From positions 1 to 43,391 of the forward strand of contig CANASS010000013.1 in NCBI GenBank assembly GCA_947364395.1: a stretch of 43,391 bases of DNA, read 5' to 3'. Below, piece by piece: positions 17,289 through 24,367 of this stretch. The notes under the pieces were generated by a model. That model was given only the letters and a program-made list of their open reading frames with translations. It did not search any database and was not told the DNA's origin. This stretch comes from an uncultured bacterium (GTDB lineage: Bacteria; Bacillota; Clostridia; Oscillospirales; Oscillospiraceae). Made by a program: the position numbers and the translations under genes. Position 1 is the first letter of the stretch; the number at the start of each line of letters is the position of its first letter.

Positions 17289-17320
17289 AAGGCCCTCCCC
17301 AAAAAATCGGGGAGGGCCTT
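17289..17320. terminator. Hairpin downstream of the YhaN-like gene
   Basis: AAGGCCCTCCCC at 17289-17300 pairs perfectly over 12 bases with GGGGAGGGCCTT at 17309-17320. It begins 11 bases beyond the minus-strand stop at 17332. The trailing T-run is short, so it is a probable rather than certain terminator. Confidence 0.65.
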
Positions 17321-17331
17321 CTTTGCCATAT

Positions 17332-19263
17332 TCACAGTTCAACCACCGGCACGCCCTGGGCCTTTGCCCACGCCGCTTCCCGGCTGTGGCAGGAGAACAG
17401 CAAAATCTGCCGCTCCTCTCCCATTTCCTTCAAAAGGGCCAAGGCCCGCTCCATCCGCCCGTCGTCAAAGGCGGCCAGGGCGTCGTCCAGCAGGATGGGC
17501 GCGTCCGGCACCGTGAGGGCGCACACCGCCAGCCGGACGGCCAGGTAGAGCTGCTCCGCCGTGCCGGTGGACAGGGCCAGGGCGGGCCGGGGCAGGGCCT
17601 CCCCCTCCCGGACCGCCTGGGCGGAGAAGTCTCGGGCCAGGGACAGCCCGTCCCACCGCCCCCCGGTGAGGGCAGCGAACAGCTCCCCCGCCTTCTGGTT
17701 CAGCGCCGGGGAAAACCGCCGGCGCAGCTGGTCGTTGGCGGCGGACAGGGCCTCCAGGGCGGTGGACAGGGCGTCGTACTCCTCCAACCGACGGGCCAGC
17801 TGGCCGTCCAGCTCGCTTTTGCGCTCCTCCAGCGTCTCGGGGTTCCCCATCTGGGACAGCGCGCCATCCGTCCGGGCCAGCTCGTCCCGCGTCCGGGCCA
17901 GCTCCCGCTCCACCGAGGCCAGCTGGGCGGCGGTGGCGGCTTTGGACTGGGCGGGGGGGCAGAGCATTTCCAGGGTATCGAAGAGCCGCCCCCCCTGGGC
18001 GGCCAGGTCCTCCGCCCGGCGGCGGGCGGCCTCTGCGGCGGCGCGGGCCTGGGAGGCCTGGGCCAGGGTTTCCCGGTACTCCGCCGCTTGTCCCAGCCAG
18101 CCCACATCCTCCGGGACGGGGAGGGGCGGAATCGTGAGGATCTCCCTCGCGCGGCGCGTCAGCTTCCGCCCGTGGAGCAGACAGAACCCCCAGGCCAGCG
18201 CCGCCGCGCAGGCCAATCCCGCCAATAGCCAGCGCCCGCCCAGCGACTGCGCGGCAGACATCAGCAGCATGGCCGCGCCCAGAGAAACGCCCAACAGCGT
18301 CTCTATCTGTCCGCGCTGGCGCTGTTTTTCCCCCGCCGCCCGCCGGTCCTCCCGGCGGCGGTTCTCCTCAAGCGCCGCCTCCCGCTCCCTCTGCTTCTCC
18401 TGGGCAAAGGCCCAGGCCTCCTCCCCGGTCATGGTCCCAAACACCGGGTGGGATTTGGCCTCCGGGACGGCCTCCCTGGCCTTCTCCCACTCTAAATGCG
18501 CCTCGCCATAGCGGCGGTTCAGCTCGTGCCTTTCAATCCGCGCCCAAATATCCAGATCGGTCTGGAACTCCTTTTTCCGCGCCTCCAGCTGTTCCAGCTC
18601 CTGTTCCGCCTCCACATTCCGTCGGCGGGCGTCGGCCATCTCCCGGAGAGAGCCCTCCAGCTGGGACCGCTCCTCCTCCATCTGCGGGATCAGGCCGTTG
18701 GCGCGGTTCAGGCGGCGGCGGTTGCGCCAATCCTTCAGGGTGCGCTCCACGGTGGAATAGGCCACGTCCTCCTCCCCGGAAGTGGCCAGAGCGGCCACCC
18801 GGGCCTCCAGCTCCTGGCTGGCCCCGATGGCCGCGCCCCCCTGGCCCACAAAGGCGGAGCGCAGGTATACTTCCTTCCCCACCCCGGCCAGCCGCTCTCC
18901 GGCGCTGGTGGCGGTGAGACCGGGCACAGGGTCGCCGGAGGCGGTGTACACCGCCTGGAATTTTCCAAAGGGGTTGGTCTTTGTGGGGGAACGGCGCAGG
19001 GTGATCTCCTCTCCCTCCCACTCCAGCTGGGCTTCCCCGGACATGGGGGCCCCGGACCAGGGCAGGTAGCGGGCCTTGTCCGCCAAGAAACCGGTCTTGC
19101 TCTGCTCCCTGGTGGAGACGCCGTAGAGCATGGCCCGCCAGAAGGCCGCCCAGGTGGATTTGCCGGCCTCGTTGGGGGCGGCAATCACCGTCAGCCCCGG
19201 ACCGGGCTCCAGCACAGCGTTGTCCAGCCCTCCGAACGTGGCGGTGAGCTTTTTGATCCTCAT
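17332..19263 (-). CDS. yhaN: YhaN-like SMC/Rad50-type ATPase with internal hydrophobic segment
   Basis: A 643-residue ABC-type ATPase of the Rad50/SbcC/YhaN class. Walker A is ANPEAGKST-like (APNEAGKSTW, about 31-40). Two long charged, alanine- and arginine-rich coiled-coil stretches flank the middle. The C-terminal part has the signature LSTGTAEQLYLAVRLA, Walker B PILLDDALAAFDD and H-loop LLFSCHS. A hydrophobic stretch of about 45 residues near 330-375 (LLGVSLGAAMLLMSAAQSLG, then WLLAGLACAAALAWGFCLL) looks like two membrane segments, as in B. subtilis YhaN. ATG 19263 overlaps the nuclease gene stop by 4 bases. The pair probably processes DNA ends or structures. Confidence 0.88.
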   Translation of the reverse strand: MRIKKLTATFGGLDNAVLEPGPGLTVIAAPNEAGKSTWAAFWRAMLYGVSTREQSKTGFLADKARYLPWSGAPMSGEAQLEWEGEEITLRRSPTKTNPFGKFQAVYTASGDPVPGLTATSAGERLAGVGKEVYLRSAFVGQGGAAIGASQELEARVAALATSGEEDVAYSTVERTLKDWRNRRRLNRANGLIPQMEEERSQLEGSLREMADARRRNVEAEQELEQLEARKKEFQTDLDIWARIERHELNRRYGEAHLEWEKAREAVPEAKSHPVFGTMTGEEAWAFAQEKQREREAALEENRRREDRRAAGEKQRQRGQIETLLGVSLGAAMLLMSAAQSLGGRWLLAGLACAAALAWGFCLLHGRKLTRRAREILTIPPLPVPEDVGWLGQAAEYRETLAQASQARAAAEAARRRAEDLAAQGGRLFDTLEMLCPPAQSKAATAAQLASVERELARTRDELARTDGALSQMGNPETLEERKSELDGQLARRLEEYDALSTALEALSAANDQLRRRFSPALNQKAGELFAALTGGRWDGLSLARDFSAQAVREGEALPRPALALSTGTAEQLYLAVRLAVCALTVPDAPILLDDALAAFDDGRMERALALLKEMGEERQILLFSCHSREAAWAKAQGVPVVEL

Positions 19264-20390
19264 GGCCGGATATCCTCCCCTCCCTCCAGCGCCGCCAGCC
19301 CGAACCGGGCCGCCAGCAGGAGCTTGTCTCTCTCGTTCTCCGACCCGCTGTCCAGGCGGGACCGCATCTCCCGGAGAAACAGGCCGGTCAGCGAGTCCTC
19401 CCCCGCCCGGGCCCACAGGTCCTGGGGCAGGGTGGTCTGGTCCCGGAGCTCCACATGGAAGAAGCGGGGGGCGGCCTGGGCGGCCAGCGCCGCCAGGTCC
19501 GGGGCAAAACGGCTCTCCCCGGTGAGGAGAAAGCGGACCAGATCGGGGCTTTCCCCCTGGGGGAGAACATCTGTAAAGGATACGGCCTCCACAGATTCCA
19601 CGCGGTACTGCCGGCGGCAGATGGGGACGAATTTTGCCGCCGCGGGCTGGACCCCCAGCCCGACAGAGGCCATAGGGGGGCCGTCCGGGGAGGTCACGGC
19701 CAGCTGGGCGGGCTCGTTCAAGGACACGATCAGCGCCCCCTTGGGGCCCAGCTCGTCAAAACCCCGCCCCTCGGGGCAGCCCGGATAGGCCCACAAGGTT
19801 TTGCCCGCTTTGCCGCTCCCGGCGGCGTGGATGTGGCCCAGAGCGGCGTAGTCCGCTTCGGAATTTTCCAGGGATTTGGGATTGATGGGGGCGTAGCTCC
19901 CCGAGGCCCCCACCTCCCCGTGGACGCACAGCAGGTGAAGCCGCCCGTCCAAGCGGGCGGTGAAGCCGGAAAGCGGGTCGTCCTCCCGGTGGGGGGCTGT
20001 AAAGGCGCAGCCGTGTACGGCACAGTTGAGCTGCGGGAGCTCAACCGCCTGCAAATCAGGCTGTGTAAAGATATGTACATTGTCAGGCCAGGAAACGGCG
20101 GCGTAGGGCGATTTTGCGTGGAAATAGTCGTGGTTGCCGGGGGCGATGAACACCGGGACCGCCATCTCCTCCAGGGCCTGGGCCAGTGAGCGCACCGTCT
20201 CCGGGTACACCCGCCCGCCGTCAAAGAGGTCACCGGGGAGAAGGACCAGGTCCGCCCCCTCGTCCCGGGCCAGCTTGGCCAGCCGGGCGGGGACCTCCCG
20301 CAGCTCCCGGCGGCGCTGGGCGCTCTTTTCCGGGGAGAGACCGGACAGAGGGGAGTCCAGGTGAAAATCAGCGGCGTGAAGCAGTTTCAT
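19260..20390 (-). CDS. yhaO: YhaO/SbcD-like metallophosphoesterase (DNA nuclease subunit)
   Basis: A 376-residue Mre11/SbcD-type nuclease, partner of the downstream ATPase. The calcineurin-like motifs are in order: ADFHLDS near the N-terminus, LLPGDLFDG, APGNHDYF, VHGEVG and ALGHIHAAG. The C-terminal region is the variable capping part. ATG 20390 is chosen because GGAGAG lies just upstream and the sequence MKLLHAADFHLD is the usual family start; eight extra residues would be added by a further upstream codon. First gene of the yhaO-yhaN pair; a decayed gene fragment lies immediately upstream. Confidence 0.9.
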   Translation of the reverse strand: MKLLHAADFHLDSPLSGLSPEKSAQRRRELREVPARLAKLARDEGADLVLLPGDLFDGGRVYPETVRSLAQALEEMAVPVFIAPGNHDYFHAKSPYAAVSWPDNVHIFTQPDLQAVELPQLNCAVHGCAFTAPHREDDPLSGFTARLDGRLHLLCVHGEVGASGSYAPINPKSLENSEADYAALGHIHAAGSGKAGKTLWAYPGCPEGRGFDELGPKGALIVSLNEPAQLAVTSPDGPPMASVGLGVQPAAAKFVPICRRQYRVESVEAVSFTDVLPQGESPDLVRFLLTGESRFAPDLAALAAQAAPRFFHVELRDQTTLPQDLWARAGEDSLTGLFLREMRSRLDSGSENERDKLLLAARFGLAALEGGEDIRP

Positions 20391-20443
20391 ATGTTTCTCT
20401 CCATCCTGTGTCAAAAGCTGCCCGCTGCCGGGCGGAGGCGCAT

Positions 20444-20536
20444 CTACCAGCGTGTCATATTCTTTTCAAACTTCTCTGTGTATGACCTCTTTAATTCATC
20501 AGCAGAAATTCCGCAGTACAACGTCACATCATTGGA
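20444..20536 (-). pseudogene. 3' fragment of a MazG-like gene (relative at 29650-29976)
   Basis: Read on the minus strand the fragment encodes NDVTLYCGISADELKRSYTE then KFEKNMTRW and a stop, nearly the same as the C-terminus of the protein encoded at 29650-29976 (NDVMLCYGISAEELKRSYVE...). By eye there are about nine differences in roughly 92 aligned bases, and similarity continues a few bases past the stop. It ends abruptly at the Asn codon; the rest of the gene is absent. Most differences preserve the amino acid. The remaining bases 20537-20633 hold no gene I can support. Confidence 0.85.
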
Positions 20537-20633
20537 AAGACAGCACCAACGTCACCACACCGCTGCCGCGCCGCGAAATCATATCAGAGCTGTTACTGAT
20601 TGCTGATTTAAGCGGGGCAATATCAAACTCGTT

Positions 20634-22580
20634 TTAACTCAGCTGAAACTTTCGCACCAGGTTATTCATCAGCAGGGATTGATCCGACAGCTCCTGGGCG
20701 GTAGCGGCACTCTGCTCCGAAGTGGCGGAGGTGCTTTGGATGACGGAGGATATTTGGTCGATTCCCTCGGTCACTTGGGAGATCGCGGTGGTCTGGCTTT
20801 CCACCGCTTCTACAACCGCATTTACTTTCAGCGTGACATTTTTGGAGATGGAGTTGGTCTTATCCAGCGATTCCGTCACTCTTTCAACCACTTGGCCACC
20901 CTCCGCAACCGCGGCGATAGATCCCTCGATCAGCTCCTTAGTGGCTTTGGCCGCCTCGTCAGACTTAGAGGCCAAATTGCGCACCTCATCAGCCACCACG
21001 GCGAAGCCCTTTCCTGCGCTGCCTGCACGGGCGGCCTCCACAGCGGCGTTCAAGGCCAGGATATTGGTCTGGAACGCAATATTTTCGATGGTGTCAATAA
21101 TCTTGCTGATTTCCGTGGAGGAACTGGAGATTTTCTCCATCGCAGTATTCAGCTCCTGAACATAATTCACGCTGACTCCCAGCTGCGCGCCCGACTGGGC
21201 TACGAAATGTCCAGCCTCCTCTGCCGCGACTGCGGTATGCCTGGCGTTCTCCGCTATGCTGTCGGCGGTAGCGGAGAGTTCATGGATCGCACTGGCCTGC
21301 TCCGTGGCCCCCTGGCTCAGAGACTGAGCGCCATTGGATACCTGAACGGCACTGCTGGCCACAGTTCCGGCGGATTGGCTGATCTGGGAAAGCGTGTCCT
21401 TCAGGGAATGGTGGATCGCCTTGATGGACTGCTCCATGGTTACAAAGTCGCCCCAATATGTATGGGTGATGGTTTCACGGAAATCCCCCTGCGCCATTTT
21501 ACCCAGGTGATGGGACACATCCTGCGCCACATCGTTCAGGCGGGACAGCATCGTTTCCAGAGCCTTTGCCAGCTGGGCGGTTTCATCCTTGGACTTCACT
21601 TGCGGGGACGGGGTGTGCAGATCTCCGTCAGCCATCTTCTCAAGCCGGGCGACGCAGGACCGAATTGGGCCGGAGATGGACCTGCCAACTTTGATTGCCA
21701 CAGGGAATGTGGCCAGCACAACCAGGACTACCACCAAAATCGTCAGCATGATGCTTCGGTCCAGCGAGGATTTGAACTCCCGCTGGCTGGTCTCAATGGC
21801 AATGCTCCACTTCTGATAGCCATCAATGGGGGCAAACCCCACAAATTTGTTGTCCCCATAAAAATTATATGCGCCGAAGCCGCTTTCTCCCTGGATCATA
21901 CGCTGATTCACGGCGGCTATATCCGCTACGCTGGAATCGGTTTTCGCGGCTTCAATCATGTTGGAGCCTTCCTCTACAACAGAGGCCTCCCGATGACCAA
22001 TCACATTACCTTTGCTGTCCAGCACATAGGCCACTCCATCGCTGCCCATGGCCAGGTTGACCACAATGTCTGAGAGAAAATCAGCGCTGATTCCACCGTA
22101 AACCACACCCTCAAAGCGGCCGTCGGTAATAATGGGCACCTCCAGCAGGAAAATCATCCGCTGTCCGTCGTTCATAATATCAGAGATGTAAGGCTCCATT
22201 GTAGATTTGCATTGTTGAAAATAGTCTTCTTCCGCGTAGCTGTATCCCGTGGAAGAAAACCCGCTGGCGTCTATTTTGCCAACGTAAAGAAAGCCGTTGC
22301 GCTGGGCAATATCCTCTCGAAGCGGAATCAGCTCTGGGTCAGTCGGATCAGATTCCCGGAAGATATCAGAGGCGGCGGCCTCTTGGAGCGCCGTCCAATA
22401 ATTCCCCATTTTCCACTCTACAGCGTCTGCTGCCATCTGTGTGGCGGGGCCTAAAGTCTTTGACATCACATCATCAATTCCGCTGGCGTTCAACAGGGCC
22501 GTAATCACACCGATCAGCACCGAACTGGCCAGCACCACCGACAACATACTGATTTGAATTTTTGATTTGATCGACTTCAT
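20634..22580 (-). CDS. Methyl-accepting chemotaxis protein (dCache sensor, HAMP, signalling domain)
   Basis: A 648-residue transmembrane chemoreceptor. Membrane segment 1 is at about 10-31; an extracytoplasmic dCache-type sensor follows (about 40-275) with the GVVYGGISADFLSDIV and GVAYVLDSKGNVIGHREAS segments typical of these folds; membrane segment 2 is at about 278-300; HAMP about 300-355; then a cytoplasmic methylation and signalling helix with the hairpin tip IDTIENIAFQTNILALNAAVEAARAG (split) and KGFAVVADEVRNLA. The ligand is unknown. No other che or flagellar genes lie in the window. Base composition is more AT-rich than the neighbours, suggesting later acquisition. Confidence 0.95.
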   Translation of the reverse strand: MKSIKSKIQISMLSVVLASSVLIGVITALLNASGIDDVMSKTLGPATQMAADAVEWKMGNYWTALQEAAASDIFRESDPTDPELIPLREDIAQRNGFLYVGKIDASGFSSTGYSYAEEDYFQQCKSTMEPYISDIMNDGQRMIFLLEVPIITDGRFEGVVYGGISADFLSDIVVNLAMGSDGVAYVLDSKGNVIGHREASVVEEGSNMIEAAKTDSSVADIAAVNQRMIQGESGFGAYNFYGDNKFVGFAPIDGYQKWSIAIETSQREFKSSLDRSIMLTILVVVLVVLATFPVAIKVGRSISGPIRSCVARLEKMADGDLHTPSPQVKSKDETAQLAKALETMLSRLNDVAQDVSHHLGKMAQGDFRETITHTYWGDFVTMEQSIKAIHHSLKDTLSQISQSAGTVASSAVQVSNGAQSLSQGATEQASAIHELSATADSIAENARHTAVAAEEAGHFVAQSGAQLGVSVNYVQELNTAMEKISSSSTEISKIIDTIENIAFQTNILALNAAVEAARAGSAGKGFAVVADEVRNLASKSDEAAKATKELIEGSIAAVAEGGQVVERVTESLDKTNSISKNVTLKVNAVVEAVESQTTAISQVTEGIDQISSVIQSTSATSEQSAATAQELSDQSLLMNNLVRKFQLS

Positions 22581-22609
22581 ACCTGACCTTCCTTTTACCT
22601 GTTTTTATT

Positions 22610-22775
22610 TAGGCGCTGTTTGAAAATTGGAACTATGCCCAGTGGTGAAAGATTTTTTCGCCGGACGAAGCCACTTTGACGCGGGAGTACTTGGCGTACT
22701 CCAAGAAAAAATGGCACTGTATGGCGGAAAAAGAGCCTCCGCTTAGGTATGTTAACAATTTTCAAACAAGCCCTA
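22610..22775. mobile_element. MITE-like element in the chemoreceptor leader
   Basis: A 166-bp non-coding segment bounded by TA on both sides. Left end GGCGCTGTTTGAAAATTG (22612-22629) and right end CAATTTTCAAACAAGCCC (22756-22773) form terminal inverted repeats with 15 of 18 positions matching. A TA duplication is the hallmark of Tc1/mariner-IS630 type transposition. Inside is a smaller perfect hairpin GGAGTAC-TTGGC-GTACTCC near 22684-22702. It has no reading frame of note, so it would need a transposase in trans. It lies between the chemoreceptor promoter (22838-22866) and its start codon. Confidence 0.65.
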
Positions 22776-22837
22776 GGGCAATGGAATACGCGTCTATACA
22801 ATATATTCAATTTTTGACCGTTCGCTCAGCCTGTGAA

Positions 22838-22866
22838 ATTTTAGCATAAAGCCGCAAAACATTCAA
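22838..22866 (-). promoter_or_regulatory. Promoter for the chemoreceptor gene
   Basis: On the minus strand TTGAAT (22866-22861), 17-base spacer, TAAAAT (22843-22838). Transcription toward 22580 would pass through the MITE-like element, giving a leader of about 250 bases. The hexamers are near consensus. Confidence 0.55.
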
Positions 22867-22901
22867 TACATATCATTGACAAAACCGGCAGAGAAAAACA
22901 C

Positions 22902-22929
22902 GGAAGGCCGCCTATACAGGCGGCCTTCC
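22902..22929 (-). terminator. Intrinsic terminator of the fprA transcript
   Basis: GGAAGGCCGCC at 22902-22912 and GGCGGCCTTCC at 22919-22929 form a perfect 11-bp stem with loop TATACA. On the minus strand it is followed by GTGTTTTTCTC. It lies 37 bases after the fprA stop. Confidence 0.85.
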
Positions 22930-22965
22930 CTGCAGATAGAAGTCATTCTAAATAAGGACCTGTTT

Positions 22966-24216
22966 TTACCAGCGGCGTTCAATTTGCGTTTTGCCGGTTT
23001 GCTCCTTCGCCATAGACTCGATGATGGCGTCGGCCAAGGCGTCCAGCTCGGCGGCCTTGTCTGGGTGGAGGGCGGAGGCCAGGGTGAGCCGGTCATTGAG
23101 GACGGTCATGTTCTTCATCTCGTCCTCCAGGAACTTCTGCATCAGGTCGCCGGACTTCACCGCCCAGGAGCCGTTTTCAATGATGGCACAGGTACGGTTC
23201 TGGAAGTTCAGCGCCTTCAGGTGCATCAGGAAGTCATGCATCACCGGGTAAATGCCCAGGTTGTAGGTGACGGAGGCGAACACCAGGTGGCTGAGGCGGA
23301 AGGCCTCGCTGACCAGCTGAGACACATGGACATTGGACACGTCATACACCCACACGTTGGTACAGCCCTTCTCGCACAGTTTGGCGGCCAGGGCCTGGGC
23401 GGCGGACTCGGTATTTCCGTACATGGATGCGTAGGCGATGAGCACACCCTGCTCCTCAGGCTGGTATTTGCTCCAGTGGTCGTACTTGTCGATGAAGTAC
23501 ATCAAGTCCTCGCGCCACACGGGACCATGGAGGGGGCAGATAAACTTGATCTTGTCCAGGATACCGCCGGCCTTTTTCAGCAGGAGCTGGACGTGGGGGC
23601 CGTACTTGCCCACGATGTTGGTGAGGTAGCGCCGGGCATCGTCGATCCAGTCCCGGTCGAAGTCCACCTCGTCGGCGAACAGCTTGCCGTCCAAGGCGCC
23701 GAAGGAGCCGAAAGCATCGGCGGCGAACAGCACGCCGTTGGTCAGGTCGAAGGTAACCATAGCCTCGGGCCAGTGGACCATGGGGGCCTCCACAAAGGTG
23801 ACGGTGTGGCCGCCGAAGGAGAAGGTGTCCCCTTCCTTGACCTGGATCAGCTCGTGGCCGTCGATGTGGAAGCCGAACTGCCGCATGAGCATGAACGCTT
23901 TTTCGGTGGAGATAACTTTTACGCCGGGCCAGCGGATGAGAATCTCCTCGATGGAGGCACCGTGATCTGGCTCCATGTGGTTGATGAGCAGATAGTCCAG
24001 GGGGCGGCCGTCCAGCAGATAGTCCAGATTCTCCAGCAGCTGGCGGCAGGCGGACCAGTCCACGGTGTCGAACAGGACGGTGGACTTGTCCAGCAGCAGG
24101 TAGGCGTTGTAGCTCACACCCCGGGGGATGGGGTGGATGTTCTCAAAGAGATGGGTGCGGTGGTCGTTGGCGCCCACCCAGTATAGATTATCGGTGACAC
24201 TGCGCACGCAGTACAT
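22966..24216 (-). CDS. fprA: Flavodiiron protein FprA (type A)
   Basis: Reduces O2 to water, or NO to N2O, in anaerobes; electrons usually arrive from rubredoxin. The 416-residue protein has the metallo-beta-lactamase-like diiron domain with a full ligand set: H80, E82, D84 and H85 (INHMEPDHG), H148 (APMVHWP), D167 (FAADAFG) and H230 (CPLHGPVW). The flavodoxin domain begins at about 252 with the FMN phosphate loop AYASMYGNTES. No extra C-terminal domain, so an external rubredoxin donor is expected; one is fused to the protein encoded directly upstream. ATG 24216 has AAGGAGG. Transcribed after the acyl-CoA dehydrogenase fusion with a 151-base gap and ended by the terminator at 22902. Confidence 0.96.
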   Translation of the reverse strand: MYCVRSVTDNLYWVGANDHRTHLFENIHPIPRGVSYNAYLLLDKSTVLFDTVDWSACRQLLENLDYLLDGRPLDYLLINHMEPDHGASIEEILIRWPGVKVISTEKAFMLMRQFGFHIDGHELIQVKEGDTFSFGGHTVTFVEAPMVHWPEAMVTFDLTNGVLFAADAFGSFGALDGKLFADEVDFDRDWIDDARRYLTNIVGKYGPHVQLLLKKAGGILDKIKFICPLHGPVWREDLMYFIDKYDHWSKYQPEEQGVLIAYASMYGNTESAAQALAAKLCEKGCTNVWVYDVSNVHVSQLVSEAFRLSHLVFASVTYNLGIYPVMHDFLMHLKALNFQNRTCAIIENGSWAVKSGDLMQKFLEDEMKNMTVLNDRLTLASALHPDKAAELDALADAIIESMAKEQTGKTQIERRW

Positions 24217-24367
24217 AAGCGATCCTCCTTATTATGATGTAAATCCAGGCAAAAATCCGATGAAACGCAGCGGATTCGCCGCCGGGCGCATACGTTGGTC
24301 AATTGCCCCAATCCGAAAGGGCCCAGAGGTTCTTTTGAGTGTTTTTTCTTTCAAGAAAAGCGCGGGC

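Noticed and set aside
20452..20637. Short plus-strand open frame upstream of the chemoreceptor stop
   Set aside because: It runs antisense through the MazG-like fragment and has no ribosome binding site; the tail is not recognisable as a protein family.
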